64,000 nt of DNA from Mytilus californianus (GCF_021869535.1 NW_026262668.1:63704058-63768057), one strand, 5' to 3'. Positions 46,030 to 58,265 are shown, numbered from the stretch's first letter. Notes: generated by a model not told the origin, from the letters alone. Program-made: numbers and translations.

Positions 46030-46385
46030 TCTTATGGTGTGCTGTTACACAACTGTCCCAGGTTAGGGGAGTGTTGAGCGCCCACAAACATGCTTAGCCC
46101 GCCACGTTCTTTACGTGCCTGTCTCAAGACAAGGGCCTGTAGTACAGTGCTTGTCGTTGGTTCATGTATGTCATATTTGTTTTTCGTAAATTGTTTTGTT
46201 ATAAAATAAGGCCGTTGGTTTTATCGTTTGAAATGTTTCACATTTTTCATGTCGGGGTCTTTTATAGTCGAATATACGTAATGGGTTTTATGGTGACCTA
46301 TTATTGCTTAATACCACTTCATTTTAATTTTGGGTGAATATATGTGTCTCATTGGCAACCATACCATATCACCTCATTTTTATAT
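46030..46385 (+). repeat. Tail-repeat copy in duplication unit 1
   Basis: CTGTCCCAGGTTAGGGGAG, ACGTGCCTGTCTCAAGACA, CCGTTGGTTTTATCGTTTG, CTCATTGGCAACCATACCAT. Confidence 0.8.
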
Positions 46386-49300
46386 ACGAGAGTGTCAAAA
46401 ATTTCGAGTTTTTCAATCGGTTTAAAATGGCATGCAAGTATGTTGATCGAAACCGATTTTTTCAGTGAATGAATAATGTTAAATTCAAACTTATTATTAA
46501 AAGTGTGATCATATTTTAGCTAACAGTTGTTTATATAATATGAGTACAGCTCGATAGTAATTTTATAAGACACCACAGGATTGTTCAGATTTGTAAAACT
46601 GCTTATACCCACCGGTTGTCAAATGTCAGCTAACAAAAGATTGAAAAGTAAAGATCGTCAACAAATTCTAATCTCATATTTTCTTCATAATATACTTAAA
46701 CGAATGTTCAAATTACAAAAAATCCAAAAAGAAACAACTACCAATGCATTGGCTCGCTATAATGTGTTAGCATTTCGTACGTATTTTAGACCAGACGCTT
46801 TATAGTTATCCATCGATGTGATCTCCGAAGACTACCGACGGTCATATAACCCGATATACACACAAATATAAATATAAATAGCAAGCATGTGCTATCGGAT
46901 TTTTCTAGGTCTGTTTGATGTCATGTTTTCGGTTAAAAAATATATGAATTATCGTTTTGCCTGTTGGGCCTGATGAGTCAACGAAATGGTTATTCTTGTT
47001 GGCTCCCTTGTATCACTTTTCAATGTTGATATTCTTTTTTTTAATGAACGAGCCACATGATGAACCCATTTCCTCTATCAAATTAAAAGGTTGCATGAAT
47101 ACGGACTCAAATGAGTTAAATTATTGGCTTGCAAGTCAATAATTAACCAGTAATGTTTTGTAGCTTATTTTGACTAAATGGTACATTTGTAACAAACTAA
47201 CTGCTAATATTTAAATCTTATTTCTTTATTCCACTTTTATTAATGTTTGAAACATAAAAAAAATCATATTTAGTTTTTTTATCGAATTCGTAGATCCTTA
47301 AAACTAAAAGCTGTGATGATCGAATATATTACCCTTCGCCTCAGTTGACAATGTTTTCTCGGCGTAACAATCTGCTCTATCACCCTCTCGGCTATGTGTT
47401 ATTTATATAGTGACGCATAAGCAGAGTTTTGTTTATCATACATGATAGTGCCACGAAGAGAGAGCCGTCAGAAGCACAGAGTTCAACACCGGCTTTAAGT
47501 GGAGTTTTCGTTGCTTAATCATTAGCTTTCTGTTTGATAGTTTTTGGGTAGTATTATTTGTCTCTTCCCTTTTTTCATTTTTCTATTGTGTTGTCTATCT
47601 ATCTCCGAATTATGTTTTTTTATTCCCCCTTGTTATCTTCTACAACTTTTTAAGACCTGAAAGTTGAAGTTTTGGTGTCGATAGAACCAAAAGTTTCTCA
47701 AGAGTTTCTTGGCTGCATTTTATAAACTTTTTACTGTTACAGTACTTTGTGAACTCGAAGTTACTGTTTAAAATCAGAAATTATACTTTTTGGGGGGATT
47801 TGATCATTCTGTAAAAAGAAAACGAACCTTATTATGATCAATAACAGATAATATAAAATAACTTCCCTTTATTGCTAATAAGAATTTGTCAAAGGGGCAT
47901 TAGCCGTCAAATTCATGTTCACCGATTTGAGCCGAAATCTCATATTTTATTTATAACATACTAAAACGGATATCCAAATTACAAAAAGTAAAAACGAAAC
48001 AATTAACAATGCATGGGATCGCTATAATGTACGTATTTTAGACCAGACGCTATCTTATTGTCCACCGAGATGACCTCCGAAGACTAACGACCGTCATATA
48101 ACCCGATATAAATATTATATAAATGCATAGGGAGCACGTGCAATTTGATTTTTCTAGGTCTGTTTGATGTTATGTTATAGGTCAAAAATACTTGTAAATC
48201 ATCGTTTTACCTGTATAAGAAGGTATAAGAATAATTGTTTTGTGGGCCTGATCAGGCTACGAAATGGTTATTCCTGGTGGATCCCTGAAATTCTTTTCTT
48301 TTTAATGACGAGCCACATGATGAATAATGAGCCACATGCTGAACAATGAGCCACATGATGAACACATACGGACTCATCTCCTCTAAAGGTAAATTGAAAG
48401 GTTGCATGAATACAGATTCAAATGAGATATATTGTTGACTTGAAAGTCAATACTACACCAGTGATGTTTTTTTTAGCATATTTTGACGAAACTGACTTCT
48501 TATGGCGAAATGTTATTTCTTTAAATCCGCTTTTATAAATGTTTGAAACAAAACAAAATGTATTTTTTTGTGGAATTCGTAGCTAATGTCCTTTCTAATG
48601 AATGTAACAATCTAATTAAACTATCGATCTATCGTTACTTTTGTCATATGAGTATAATGAAATCAGAGATCTTTATTTTAATTAGATTGAGAGATGTAAC
48701 AAAAGTTCATTATGATAGACAAAAAAAAAGCGGCTTTGATAAACAATTTGGGAGTTGAATCCTTACACAATAACGGAATGGTAATTGACTCTTATATAAC
48801 CTAAGTCATCACCAAACTAATAAACCTTCGCACAAGTAAATAATCTAACCCTTAAGCTTGACCGAATGTGAAAATTTAAAATAGAAAAACGTTTTTTATG
48901 ACAAAGTATAAACGAGACTGTTACCGATATTAATAACATAGACACTAAAAATCAAAACGAACAAAGAACAACACTTAAAACTAAAGCCCTGTTTTGTTTC
49001 TAAAAAGGCATGACTTGTCGAAACAGCCGGTTCTTGAGCGTTGCCTTTTTGAACATATTATAACATCATAGACTAAATTTATGCTATCAATGAAAGATTT
49101 CAACTACTTATGTCAAAAATATATAGGATTCTGAATTGTTTTGTGTATGACTATGTACAAAATCTTCTCAGAAGACTTGAAATTGATATCTGCATCGCCT
49201 GTTTCTCATTTGAAATTTACTTATGATTTAATTAAGTTATGTAGTAAATTAGATTAAAGGAAAAACAGAAGTGTACTTTTAGAATTCAATAAGGCTGCAA

Positions 49301-49759
49301 TTCTTTGACAGCGATATGATTACTACGCTGACGTATTGCACCGAATCTAGAAATCGGAGTTTAAAAGTACATCGTTTTTACGTAATTGTCAATTAAATTC
49401 AATGTAAATCTTATAAGTCGAAGACAATAAAATCCCTATAACTGACGGTGATTTTTTTAAAAACTAGCTATATAATATACAATTGAAGTTTCAAACTGAA
49501 ATCCTAAACAATAGTTGTGATATTTGAAAATCACTGCATGGCATCGACGAAATCTTGGTTATGTAAAATGAGTTATAATGGTGCTTTGTTGCAACTGTTT
49601 GTGTAATAAAAACTTCATCTGTAATAAAGTTATTATTTCTATTACGCAAGTATAGAGAATATCATATAGCTTTTTCAGTTCACGAATGTCTGATACAGTA
49701 CGATTAGAATTAATTGTATTTATCACACATACAATTCTCTTATGTTTACTATACTAAGC

Positions 49760-49762
<3 letters not shown>

Positions 49763-49807
<45 letters not shown>
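49763..49807 (+). repeat. (CA)n microsatellite in unit 2
   Basis: About 22 CA units followed by a GA-rich run. Unit 1 has only the GA-rich run here. Confidence 0.95.
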
Positions 49808-49810
<3 letters not shown>

Positions 49811-50739
49811 AGAGATAGAGAGAGAATATAAAAACAACCAAACAGCAAATTTAATACATATCGGACAGACTATCGACTGTACAACTGAAACAAGTAAACA
49901 CAATTATAAAAGTCCTCTAAAAAGAAAGATAGATACAGAGTATTTCAAACTGCGTCCACGTTGTTTTTGATATTTCGGGTTGGTGTAAGATGTCTCCATA
50001 TGGTACATACAAGATGTCTTCATCGGGTAAGATGTGGTCCGTTCAACGCTAAAACGTAAGAAATTCTACAAACATGAAGTCTTCTGATGGATCTTATTGA
50101 AAATCATCAAAATTGTTAGTCGATATAAAACTGTCAGATAAAACATATGTCCTTGAGAAGATGAACCTAGCTTTTTAGTTTAGAAAAAATGTTAATAATT
50201 AATGGTACACAATTTGAAATAACACGAAGTTAAGATCGAGTTGTATAAGTTCATCATTGTGTTATCTAAACTGATATCATAATTATTTGTAATTATTATT
50301 CATAAACATGATATTATCAATAATTAATCAAATACTTCAGTCATACTTGAGATGCTTTGTTTCTAAAATATAAACTTGTTTGTCTAATATCACACGCGTT
50401 GTTTGATGAGGCTCTAAAAGGTCTGTTAAAAAAAATCAAAAGAAGTAAAAAATAGAAATTGTGGAGTACTTCACTTACGAAAATAAAAGACTGAAATATT
50501 ATAGAAAAACCGTGTGGAAAATATCAATCTACCATAATGAGATTGATCAATTGATTAGTGCTTGCTAAAAGCTGCCTCAGCCCAAAAAGGCTATATCGAG
50601 TAGTGACATAATGATTATTTGATGTCCGTTAGCACTGAATCATACATCATTATTTCTGTGCTTTATGTCTATTGTTTTTATGTTAGTGTTTTTGTTCCTC
50701 GTACCGATCTTTTGAGTTAAGTGAATTGCAACTGATTTT

Positions 50740-51125
50740 TACAGTGTGTTCTTATGGTGTGATGTTACACCACTGCCCCAGGTTAGGGGATGGTTGAGCG
50801 CTCACAAACATGCTTAGCCCCGCCACGTTCTTTATGTGCCTGTCTCAAGTCAGGGGCCTGTAGTACAGTGCTTGTCGTTGGTTCATGTATGTCATATTTG
50901 TTTTTCGTAAATTGTTTTGTTATAAAATAAGGCCGTTGGTTTTCTCGTTTGAAATGTTTCACATTTTTCATGTCGGGGTCTTTTATAGTCGAATATACGT
51001 AATGGGTTTTCTAATTGATGAAGGTCGTATGGTGGCCTATTATTGCTTAATACCACTTCATTTTAATTTTGGGTGAATATATGTTTCTCATTGGCAACCA
51101 TACCACATCACCTCATTTTTATATA
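50740..51125 (+). repeat. Tail-repeat copy in duplication unit 2
   Basis: CTGCCCCAGGTTAGGGGATG, GTGCCTGTCTCAAGTCAGGG, TTCTCGTTTGAAATG, CATTGGCAACCATACCACAT. Duplicate of 46030-46385. Confidence 0.8.
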
Positions 51126-52641
51126 CGAGAGTGTCCAAAATTTCGAGTTTTTCAATCGGTTTAAAATGGCATGCAAGTATGTTGATCGAAACTGATTTTT
51201 TTCAGTGAATAAATAATGTTTAATTTAAACTCATTATGAAAAATGTGATCATATTTTAGCTTACAGTTGTACATATAATATGAGTACAGAATGATGGTAA
51301 TTTTATAAGACACCACAGGATTATTAAGATTTGTAAAACTGCTTATACCGACCGGTTTTCAAATGTCAGCATACTAAAGATTGAGAAGTAAAGATCTTCA
51401 ACAAATTATAATCTCATATTTTCTTTATAATATACTTAAACGAATATTCAAATTACAAAAAATCCAAATTGAAACAACCAACAATGCATGGGCTCGCTAT
51501 AATGTGTTAGCATTTCGTACGATTTTTAGACCAGACGCTATATAATTATCCATCGATGTGATCTCCGAAGACTACCGACGGTCATATAACCTGATATAAA
51601 CACAAATATAAATATAAATAGCAAGCATGTGCAATCGGATTTTTCTAGGTCCGTTTGATTTCATGTTATCGGTTAAAAAATATATAAATTATCGTTTTGC
51701 CTGTTGGGCCCGATGAGTCAACGAAATGGTTATTCTTGTTGGCTCCCTTGTATCACTTTTAAATGTTGAAGTTCTTTTCTTTTTAATGATTGAGCCACAT
51801 GATGAACCCATGTCCTCTAAAGGTCAAATTAAAACCGTTGCATGAATACGAACTCAAATGATTAAATTATTGGCTTGCAAGTCATTAATTAACCAGTAAT
51901 GTTTTGTAGCTTATTTTGACTAAATTGAACCAAACTAACTGCTAATATTGAAATCTTATTTCTTTATTCCACTTTTATTAATGTTTGAAATATAAAAAAA
52001 TCATATTTAGTTGTTTTGTCGAATTCGTAGGTCCTTAAAACTAAAAGCTGTGATGATCGAATATATTCTCGAATAAGAACAGTGCATATTTGTTGCAGAG
52101 AAAATAATGCGGTCAACTAAGGATATGTAAGTTAAACTTCAACTCCTTTGCAAACTATAATGCCTGGCTTTTTAATCTGCGCTAATGCTACATAATCTAG
52201 ACCCTCGAAGAACCGTGTCCAGTTTATCGTTAGGTTAATTATACTACTTTATTTAAACATTTAATGCCAATGAAGGGGATAAAGATCTTTAAACGAATTG
52301 AACAATAAACATCAACAAGTTATTTGAGCAATTGTAGTGCCTAAGATTTATTTATTTAATCGAGGTATATGTCTTTAATTAAATGTAAAGATCCAGGTCA
52401 CGGGGTTTTGTTTTAAATGTCAAGTTTAAAATAATACATGAATTGACTATTGCATTTAAAATTATTTACGGCATTTCCAAAAGAATTTGGAAGAGTTCAG
52501 CTAGTTTGTATTTATTAGGATAAATAAGGATGCAAAGTTTTATTTGGAACGCAAAAATTCAATTCGCCAGAAACGAAAAACTGATGGTAGGTTAATTTAA
52601 CCGATGATTTACAGAAATTTGTGTAATCAGACACGTTTACA

Positions 52642-53493
52642 ATGAACGAAGGAAGATTAGGAGTGGTAAAACGACAAGAAAATAGTAATCGCAAATATAT
52701 GGTTATTATGAACGATGTTGCTAAATATAGAAAAGATGCCCTAAAACATTACTTTGACCAAGAGAAGAAAGAGGAACTTCAAAGAAACGATCGATCAGCT
52801 GGACGTGTACGCAAGAAAGCTGTCCAGTCAATGGTACTTGGAAAATGTCTAAAAATGAGTAGAGAAGATACTTTAACTTCGCCGACTGGAAATCTATTTG
52901 GACACTATAACGGTCGTCCGATTGCATCATTTTCTTCGGATGTTGAAAAGTACATCGCAAGTAAAGATCCAAAAGTTAGAAAAGAAAGAGAAATGGATTT
53001 CTTGATGAAGAAATATAAAGAAACTGGAAAGATACTTGAAGAAAATCAGATGAAAAATAAAGTGAAACATTATTTTCAATCACGCTGGGGTGTGCATTAC
53101 AAATCGGAAGAGAAAGAGAAAGGTGAGTCAGAGATAGTAGAACAACCTCAAATTCGGTTTAAGGATGATAAGCTGCCAGACATATTTTCTTTCTATAAGA
53201 CAAGCATGCAAACACGAGTTAAAGGAAGAGCTGCAGAGAGAAGAATGAGTAGAATTGAAATTCGAGATGAAAGTGGACAATTTGTTCCTTTGGATTCTAA
53301 TAATACACTGAAAGGCCGACGTAGAAGCATGTTTCCACTTGTAGACAATTCACCAAGACGGCAAAGCACGATAAGAAGACCCAGCCAATTGCCACAAATG
53401 TCAATGCAACAATCATCAAGACGCCGAAGTGAACTAACACAATTTCCAAGTCAGACTTTACGCAAGAGGAGTATGCTTCCTCCAATTTCTTAA
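52642..53493 (+). CDS. Uncharacterised basic protein, single exon, 283 aa
   Basis: An intronless 283-codon ORF far longer than other non-repeat ORFs here. I do not recognise the family. Residues 1-150 are Lys/Glu-rich and probably helical, with an internal EREMDFLMKKYKETG segment. The tail (about 195-283) is rich in Arg, Ser, Gln and Pro and carries six Arg-[Arg/Lys]-x-Ser motifs, with serines at 203, 229, 242, 248, 263 and 277, as in targets of PKA-type kinases. No signal peptide or membrane segment is visible, so it is probably intracellular. An acceptor-like GATGATTTACAG lies about 30 nt before the ATG, so a 5' untranslated exon is possible. AATAAA follows at 53621. It sits just after the large tandem duplication, which does not include it. 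Confidence 0.75.
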   Translation: MNEGRLGVVKRQENSNRKYMVIMNDVAKYRKDALKHYFDQEKKEELQRNDRSAGRVRKKAVQSMVLGKCLKMSREDTLTSPTGNLFGHYNGRPIASFSSDVEKYIASKDPKVRKEREMDFLMKKYKETGKILEENQMKNKVKHYFQSRWGVHYKSEEKEKGESEIVEQPQIRFKDDKLPDIFSFYKTSMQTRVKGRAAERRMSRIEIRDESGQFVPLDSNNTLKGRRRSMFPLVDNSPRRQSTIRRPSQLPQMSMQQSSRRRSELTQFPSQTLRKRSMLPPIS

Positions 53494-53620
53494 TTGAAAA
53501 ATGCCAAAATTTGCTTGCTACATTATTTTTTTATTATTTCTGACTATAGTGTTACCTAGCTTTAAGAAAAAAAATAGACAGTGACGAGAATAAGGACAGG
53601 GTATGTTTCACTTAACCTTT

Positions 53621-53626
53621 AATAAA
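53621..53626 (+). terminator. Poly(A) signal of the 283-aa gene
   Basis: AATAAA 128 nt after the stop codon, followed within 30 nt by a T-rich stretch. Confidence 0.6.
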
Positions 53627-53916
53627 GTTTTTGTTAATCAAGTTATTAAAATATTCGAAGCAATAACAAAATAAATAAATCTAAATAATTTTTTCTGTCA
53701 TGTCTTTGCAATTGTCTATCGATAAATTTTGTATGTTACAATACTTCAAAGTATTAGGTAGTGTCTGTTTTTAATTTGTTTTGCGTCAAGTCAAATTAAA
53801 AAAAAGTTTACATAAGCCCATAAAAAATGTAACTACGGGTAACATCTAAACTCAAATTATCACACATATAATTTGATGTAGCATACAATCACTATTGTTC
53901 AAGAAACTATACATCA

Positions 53917-54027
53917 GGAGTCGGTTTCACAAAAAAACTTTACGACTAAGATTGATCGTGAGTATACTGAATTGTTCATAACTTACGGTCAATCTGAGAT
54001 GTAAGTTATTTTTGTGAAACCGACTCC
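53917..54027. repeat. Inverted-repeat element
   Basis: GGAGTCGGTTTCACAAAAA..ACTTTACG and TAAGTTATTTTTGTGAAACC..GACTCC pair as imperfect arms of about 35 bp. Confidence 0.8.
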
Positions 54028-54029
54028 AG

Positions 54030-55090
54030 TATATAATACTTTAAATTTGAACTAAATAATAGTTTAGGACATTTTACATGTATGACTTAAAGTTTCAAAT
54101 GTCCAATAAAAATCATTTTTCTTTTTTTTTCTTTTATCAAAAAAGGTTTTTTGTTCAGGAATATTTTTTTACCTCAGACCATCAAAACTTACCAGCAAAC
54201 AGACGCACGCGGACGCAGGCAAAAAGGCCCTTCATTTATCCTCACAGTTTGTTGGTTTATTTGCATATGGATTTTAAAATAATTACTAACAGCTTTTTTT
54301 ACTCATTTAAAACTTGCCGGATCGCATACATTGTATCAAATGTTATTATATTTAAGGTGTATATCTTCGTAGCATTGCAAAAAAAAAAATCAGTTAATGA
54401 ATTATTACTTTTTATTTTGCTCCAAAGAGACAGTTCTCATCATGGTGATTGCTATATATATCTTTACTTATTTCTACTGGTTTTTTTTCACGATAGCTAA
54501 ATGTGCAAATTCAAAAAGCTTAATTAAAAACTCAAGCAATTTAAATCATTGCAAACATATTCAAAACCGTTTATTATGATAAAAAAAAAATTTCACTATC
54601 ATAATTTATCTCACAGCAGAACAATAAATAGCACATAGAGCAAAATGTGAAGATCACTTGCTTCATAACGTTATAAATTTTCAAAAATAGCATTCTATTT
54701 TATAAAAAAATGTGGTAAATAATTTTAAAGTAGATTTTTTCAAACAATGGTTGAATTAGTTTTAATACTAGTGTGGTGTTATATTTGTAATATTTTTTGG
54801 GGTGTTCTTTTTTGTATTACTAGCTATTATAATCCCTAAATGTACTGGAACTGATAAAAAATGTGTTTTCTTTAAATTGTGTATTGTATGCAGAAGAGAA
54901 TTTTAAAAATAGTATAATTGATATATGACGTAAAAGTAGTAGTGGCGATTGCATATTTTGGGTTGTTCACAAATTAAATTCTACATCAGGTCACGTGGGT
55001 AGCTTAAAATTCGATATAATGACCACTGCCAAATTTGGTTCTGATTTCAAACATTTTCAACATAAATCGATGTACCTTATTCCAAAGGCT
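54030..55090. other. Unannotated stretch after the 283-aa gene
   Basis: Very AT-rich. A 140-codon T-rich ORF at 54078-54500 shows no motif and looks like chance. Confidence 0.5.
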
Positions 55091-55099
55091 TATTCTATC

Positions 55100-55428
55100 G
55101 GTGCATTACATTTGCGCACATTACTATTACATTTGCGCGTAAAAATTATTACTTTTGCGCGTAGCTTTTGACTACATATGTGCGCATTCATCTTACATGT
55201 AAATTCATGTAAATTTAGGCAAACGCGTGTAAAAATTATACTTATTTATTAATTTAATTAACTAATTACAAGTAACCCTTCAGTTAGTCGAAGACATCGG
55301 CTCACCAACGAGGAGATGGAATTTGGGTTTCGAGCAGGCTAAATCCGTTTCATTATACACAAACACGAAAAAACTGCGCGCAAACTTAAAAAAATATAAT
55401 CCCCAAATACGCGCAAATGTAATGCTCC
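55100..55428. mobile_element. Merlin-like MITE
   Basis: Ends GGTGCATTACATTTGCGC and GCGCAAATGTAATGCTCC are inverted. Flanks TATTCTATC (55091) and TATTCTATT (55430) form a 9-bp target duplication with one mismatch. Extra ACATTTGCGCGTA and TTTTGCGCGTA motifs lie inside the left end. GG ends and 8-9 bp duplications suit Merlin elements (inference). Confidence 0.7.
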
Positions 55429-55691
55429 CTATTCTATTGGCCGACTAATGAATGTGTTTGATTGTTTAAGCAAATTTTGTATCGACCAAAATGCAAGTAA
55501 TCCATTTGACGAGCTATTATCGTGTGATAAACTTCTTTCAATGATGATTTTACAAATGAAGAAATAGGGAGACATCATTATGCCTTAACAAAAAAAATTA
55601 CCTTACAGAGGCTATGAAAACAAAAAAAATAGATAATGAATGCAAATGAGACATAAGTTTATTTTTCGTCCTTCCCTTCGCTAATATAGAT

Positions 55692-55785
55692 TGAAAATAT
55701 CAGTCGCTCGAAACAATGTGAAGTTTTTGTGCTCGTTCGCTACGCTCACTTGCCAAAAACGGTGTACATCGCGGCTGATATTTTA
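55692..55785. repeat. Hairpin (foldback) element
   Basis: GAAAATATCAGTCGC pairs with GCGGCTGATATTTTA, and AAGTTTTTGTGC with GCCAAAAACGG. The loop is TCGTTCGCTACGCTCAC. Confidence 0.75.
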
Positions 55786-55789
55786 CGAT

Positions 55790-56580
55790 ATCAATGTGTA
55801 GAAAACCGATAATCTATACATGTACAGTTTTTCTTTCTTATCTAACTTTGCTAGTTCTTGACGTACTATTGATATTATTGATATATAGAAGTCTTGGTGC
55901 ATTCTTTGTCATGAAAGTTTTTACAAATATAGTTATGTGATTTAATATGACATTACTGTAATACATTGGAATGGTTATGATTATAATGATTTTAACACTT
56001 TTATTGTAAAACCATTATCACAACATTCTATAATAGTGAATTGATGTGATAATTTATAAATTTATTTCAACTGCATGCATAATATTTCAAACTGTATTTG
56101 TACGAATTGTTCTAAAATTTCATGGATGCACATCTGTTTTCCTGACTATTGGTGCAACAGATGCAAATGGGTAATATATATATATATATATATGACGGAT
56201 CATTTACAAAATATAAAAACAACCCCAACTATAGTTTGGACGTATAGTGGATCTAGACGAAGGGACCCGGACCCCCTAAGGCCGAAATTTTGTTTTGATA
56301 CATTTTTCCATTCTTCTTATTTTTTACTGCAGTCATTTTTTCGTTTTCGGTAGGCAACTACTCGCCTTCATTTTGAACATTGGATCCACCGCTAATGGTA
56401 AGTCCAAATTTAAACATTTTAATGACGGTGCCAAATGTAATGTATTTTGGCAAACATCTGTAATACCGGTACATTGTAGTACATTGTAATATTTATTGTT
56501 TTATATGATTAGATTTAATAAACACAAGTTATATTGACTACATTTATAAATCACAAATTAGGCCTTTGATTAAATGCACG
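55790..56580. other. Unannotated stretch with short (TA)n
   Basis: A (TA)n run lies near 56173-56191. The phrase GGATCTAGACGAAGGGACCC near 56248 looks like a dispersed bivalve repeat. No gene. Confidence 0.45.
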
Positions 56581-56589
56581 TCCTTCGGT

Positions 56590-57235
56590 ATCTGTTGGAC
56601 ATTTGTCTCATTGACAAGCATACCACATCTCTTTACTTGAGACCTAGAGTTGTTTACATTCCCGTCTTTCGGTCTCTGTTGGATATTGGTCTCATTGACA
56701 AGCATACCACATCTCTTTACTTGAGACCTAGAGTTGTTTACATTCCCGTCCTTCGGTCTCTGTTGGATATTGGTTTCATTGACAAGCATACCACACCTCC
56801 TTACTTGAAACCTAGAGTTGTTTACTTTCCCGTCCTTCGGTCTCTGTTGGGTATTGGTCTCATTGACAAGCATACCACATCTCTTTACTTGAGACCTAAA
56901 GTTGTTTACATTCCCGTCCTTCGGTCTCTGTTGGATATTTGTCTCATTGACAAGCATACCACATCTCCTTACTTGAGACCTAGAGTTGTTTACATTCCCG
57001 TCCTTCGGTCTCTGTTGTGTATTGGTCTCATTGACAAGCATACCACATCTCCTTACTTGAGACCTAGAGTTGTTTACATTCCCGTACTTCGGTCTCTGCT
57101 GGATAGTTGTCTCATTGACAAGCATACCACATCTCCTTACTTGGGACCTAGAGTTGTTTACATTCCTGTCCTTCGGTCTCTGCTGGATAGTTGTCTCATT
57201 GGCAGTCATACCACATCTCCTTATTTGTATACAAT
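56590..57235 (+). repeat. 84-bp minisatellite made from tail-repeat ends
   Basis: Seven and a half units with exact 84-bp spacing (TCTCATTGACAAGCATACCA at 56606, 56690, 56774, 56858, 56942, 57026, 57110; variant at 57194). The unit matches the last 84 bp of the tail-repeat. 84 is a multiple of three, so open frames of 238 and 221 codons on opposite strands arise without coding. Confidence 0.92.
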
Positions 57236-57370
57236 GTGTTATGCCTCAAAAGACAAACAGATCACATACAATGTACAATACGCCTGTTGATGAGATTAAG
57301 ACCAGTGCTCATGAACATTATAGTGTATACCTCTAATAGTGGTATTTGTAGGCATTTGTACTATATAAAA

Positions 57371-57725
57371 AGAAGGAGATGTGGTATTATTGCCAATGAG
57401 ACAACTATCCACCAAAGTTCAAATAAAGTGGATGTAAACAATTATAGGCATTCGTGCGGCCTTCAAAAATGAGAAAAAATCCATACTGTATAGTCGGCTA
57501 TAAAAGGACCCGACATGAAAACATGAAACAATTCCATTGAGAAAACGAACGGCCTAATTTAAACAAAACACTTTACGAAAAACAAATATGACAGACATGA
57601 ACCAACGACAACCACTGAACTACAGGTTCCTGTCTTGGGAATGTGGCGGGGTTAAACATGTTTGTGAGCGCTCAACCCTCCCCTAACCTGGGACAGTGGT
57701 GTAATAGCACAACATAAGAACAAAC
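57371..57725 (-). repeat. Tail-repeat copy
   Basis: GGAGATGTGGTATTATTGCC, CACTGAACTACAGGTTCCTG, TGGCGGGGTTAAACATGTTT and CCCCTAACCTGGGACAGTGG in reverse orientation. Confidence 0.8.
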
Positions 57726-57729
57726 TTTA

Positions 57730-58060
57730 AAAATCAGTTGGTTCGTTTATGAATTACACGAAACCCGATAATTGATAGTTAAATTTACTTGAATTTGAAA
57801 AGCTAAAACAAAGTGCTTTAACTTGTGACTCAATCCCAAATAAAACTCCCAGTCTAGGGAAAAAAATGCTTTTTCATTAATAACAGAGTTCTCACAATGT
57901 GATATTTCTGATAAAATGTATGCCAAGTCTAACAGATACAATCAGAATCCTTTTGGGCTAGATTGTATTAAGATTATATATTCTGTGTCTTGTATTTCAA
58001 ATGTATTTTTTTCAATTGTATATTTTTTCTTCGTTTTTCATATCAATATTTCGAGCAATA
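57730..58060. other. Unannotated stretch
   Basis: No feature seen. Confidence 0.5.
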
Positions 58061-58089
58061 TTTAGTATGCGGCTTACACAGCTACTTTA

Positions 58090-58263
58090 GTAACAGTAAT
58101 CGTAACGTACATTTAGTGAGATGCATATTTACTGTATACCGGTTAAGATGCATATAAACTGCACATCTGCATATAAAATGTAACTGTACTTTCGTTGAGA
58201 TGCATGTTAACTGTGAAAATTCATATAAATTGTATATCTGTAAAGTTGTGTATACATGTAGTT
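58090..58263 (-). repeat. Degenerate GATGCATATAAACTG array, left flank of X-family pair
   Basis: AAGATGCATATAAACTGCAC, ATCTGCATATAAAATG and GAGATGCATGTTAACTGTG: about 30-bp units, inverted relative to 59200-59400. Confidence 0.65.
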
Positions 58264-58265
58264 AA

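Larger units (their letters stand above)
41003..47330 (+). repeat. Large tandem duplication, unit 1
   Basis: The 6.3-kb unit starts in the hairpin loop (CTTCGCCTCAG) and ends GATCGAATATATT. It is matched in order and orientation by unit 2. It contains two diverged copies of a 0.7-0.9 kb block (41560-42500 and 46590-47290), a minisatellite, a 957-bp segment absent from unit 2 and a tail-repeat. No gene seen. Confidence 0.92.
47331..52067 (+). repeat. Large tandem duplication, unit 2
   Basis: The 4.7-kb copy of unit 1, highly similar throughout. It lacks 42718-43674 and about 43735-44157 of unit 1 and most minisatellite units, and gains a (CA)n tract. It ends with the same GATCGAATATATT. Confidence 0.92.

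Noticed and set aside
46970-46987. Hammerhead-ribozyme-like core CTGATGAGTCAACGAAAT
   Set aside because: The core order (CUGAUGA, short stem, GAAA) is tempting, as Penelope-like elements can carry hammerheads. I find no pairing stem I or cleavage triplet on either side, and the three related blocks (42189, 48249, 51709) have changes in invariant bases.
54078-54500. 140-codon ORF
   Set aside because: Low-complexity T-rich sequence with no recognisable domain.
56590-57235. CRISPR-like array
   Set aside because: Units are contiguous 84-bp tandem copies with no unique spacers, in eukaryotic DNA.
56544-57290. 238- and 221-codon ORFs on opposite strands
   Set aside because: A by-product of an 84-bp tandem unit; the sequence matches a non-coding repeat tail.
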